Source of the DNA: Dryomyza anilis
Taxonomy: Eukaryota > Arthropoda > Insecta > Diptera > Dryomyzidae
Length of the DNA stretch: 64,000 nucleotides
Assembly (NCBI GenBank): GCA_951804985.1
Contig: OX638131.1
Coordinates: 82,238,638 to 82,302,637 of the forward strand
Direction of reading: 5' to 3'
Shown here one piece after another: positions 63,441 to 64,000 of this stretch. The translations under genes and the position numbers were made by a program. Below the pieces are notes generated by a model. The model saw nothing but the letters and a program-made list of their open reading frames with translations. It made no database searches and was not told the DNA's origin. The number at the start of each line of letters is the position of its first letter. Positions within the stretch are counted from its first letter, which is position 1.

Positions 63441-64000
63441 TAAAACCATAGATTTAGATATAATTTTTTTTGAGTTGATACATACATATTATAATAGGAT
63501 AAGACAGAATTACAGAAAAAACATATTAAAAATAACCATATGTTATATGTATTGAAGTAGTTAAATATACCATTATATATTAAATTCAAGCCGATAAAGA
63601 AATTACTACAATTATTAATCAGAAAAAAAAAATTATATTAATAATAGTCAATAGGCCAGTTATTGATTCAATAGTATACAAAAAATAAATATTTTCATAT
63701 AAATACAAAAACTATTTAATATTATTTAATAATATTTTGTAGTATTTAATGGGATTTACCTATTAAAATAATAATTTATCCTATTAACTAATTTTAATAA
63801 GTAGCAAAAAAACTATTGATTTTATAGTAGTTTCCTGGGCGCATAAAAGATTATCGAAAAATGTTCCAATAGATAATTAATTTTGTAACTATAGATAAAC
63901 ATTACTATTACATGAAAGTTTTCAGCGAATACAACAAAGTTTGATTGAACAACTTGGGTATAATAATATCCATATATCCATTTTAGAAATCATAAAATTC
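63441..64000. other. AT-rich end of window, no recognised feature
   Basis: Only A/T-rich sequence with scattered AATA/TATT tracts. Around 63825 GTAGTTTCCTGGGCGC could be an element end like the CCCAAGAAACA tip, but no partner is visible. Confidence 0.35.

Overview
The window looks like repeat-dense intergenic (possibly intronic) DNA from an AT-rich insect genome, most likely a higher dipteran. That placement is inferred from DINE-1-like elements with GTCY microsatellites and GGGTATA ends, RTE, copia and gypsy retroelements, a tRNA-derived SINE, and Helitrons ending in CTAG. No host gene could be recognised on either strand. Most short open frames are chance frames or translations of tandem repeats. 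The species is not determinable from the sequence alone.

Layout. 0-7.2 kb: AT-rich DNA with an RTE reverse transcriptase relic (1.2-1.7 kb), two short inverted-repeat MITEs and an old hAT-like relic. 7.3-10.8 kb: a three-layer inverted structure, with two tail-to-tail DINE-1-like copies inside an older inverted repeat, inside facing ends of another family; a solo LTR (9389-9917) sits in its right half. 10.9-14.7 kb: SINEs, more copies of the same transposon family, and a gypsy integrase relic split by one of them. 14.8-20.2 kb: AACCG-rich repeats and a 2.2-kb hAT-like element with about 600-bp inverted termini and an 8-bp target duplication. 20.2-28.2 kb: a 120-codon unrecognised frame, copies of an unclassified repeat, and an LTR copy split by a SINE. 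28.2-31.4 kb: a nearly full-length RTE retrotransposon with a perfect 14-bp target duplication. 31.5-33.7 kb: a 577-bp hAT-like element, DINE relics and a SINE. 33.7-36 kb: low-repeat DNA.

36.2-38.3 kb: a copia pol relic whose LTR has landed in a LINE endonuclease fragment. 38.8-46.2 kb: GCACG- and GGAACCG-rich elements, a 15-bp minisatellite, and Helitron and DINE copies. 46.7 kb: a perfect 40-bp hairpin. 48.7-52.3 kb: hAT-like elements and a 792-bp Helitron. 53.1-53.9 kb: a hAT transposase relic. 54.2-59.6 kb: a nest in which a hAT relic holds a copia element whose 3' LTR is split by a roughly 3-kb Helitron; the other LTR keeps the empty site. 61.7-63.4 kb: a hAT-like element with an 8-bp duplication that contains another MITE and a SINE.

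The interest lies in the nested transposition record. Several insertions can be dated relative to each other, and four are confirmed by perfect 8-bp target duplications. A recurring theme is non-autonomous hAT-like elements whose termini are packed with repeats of one short motif, a different motif in each family.
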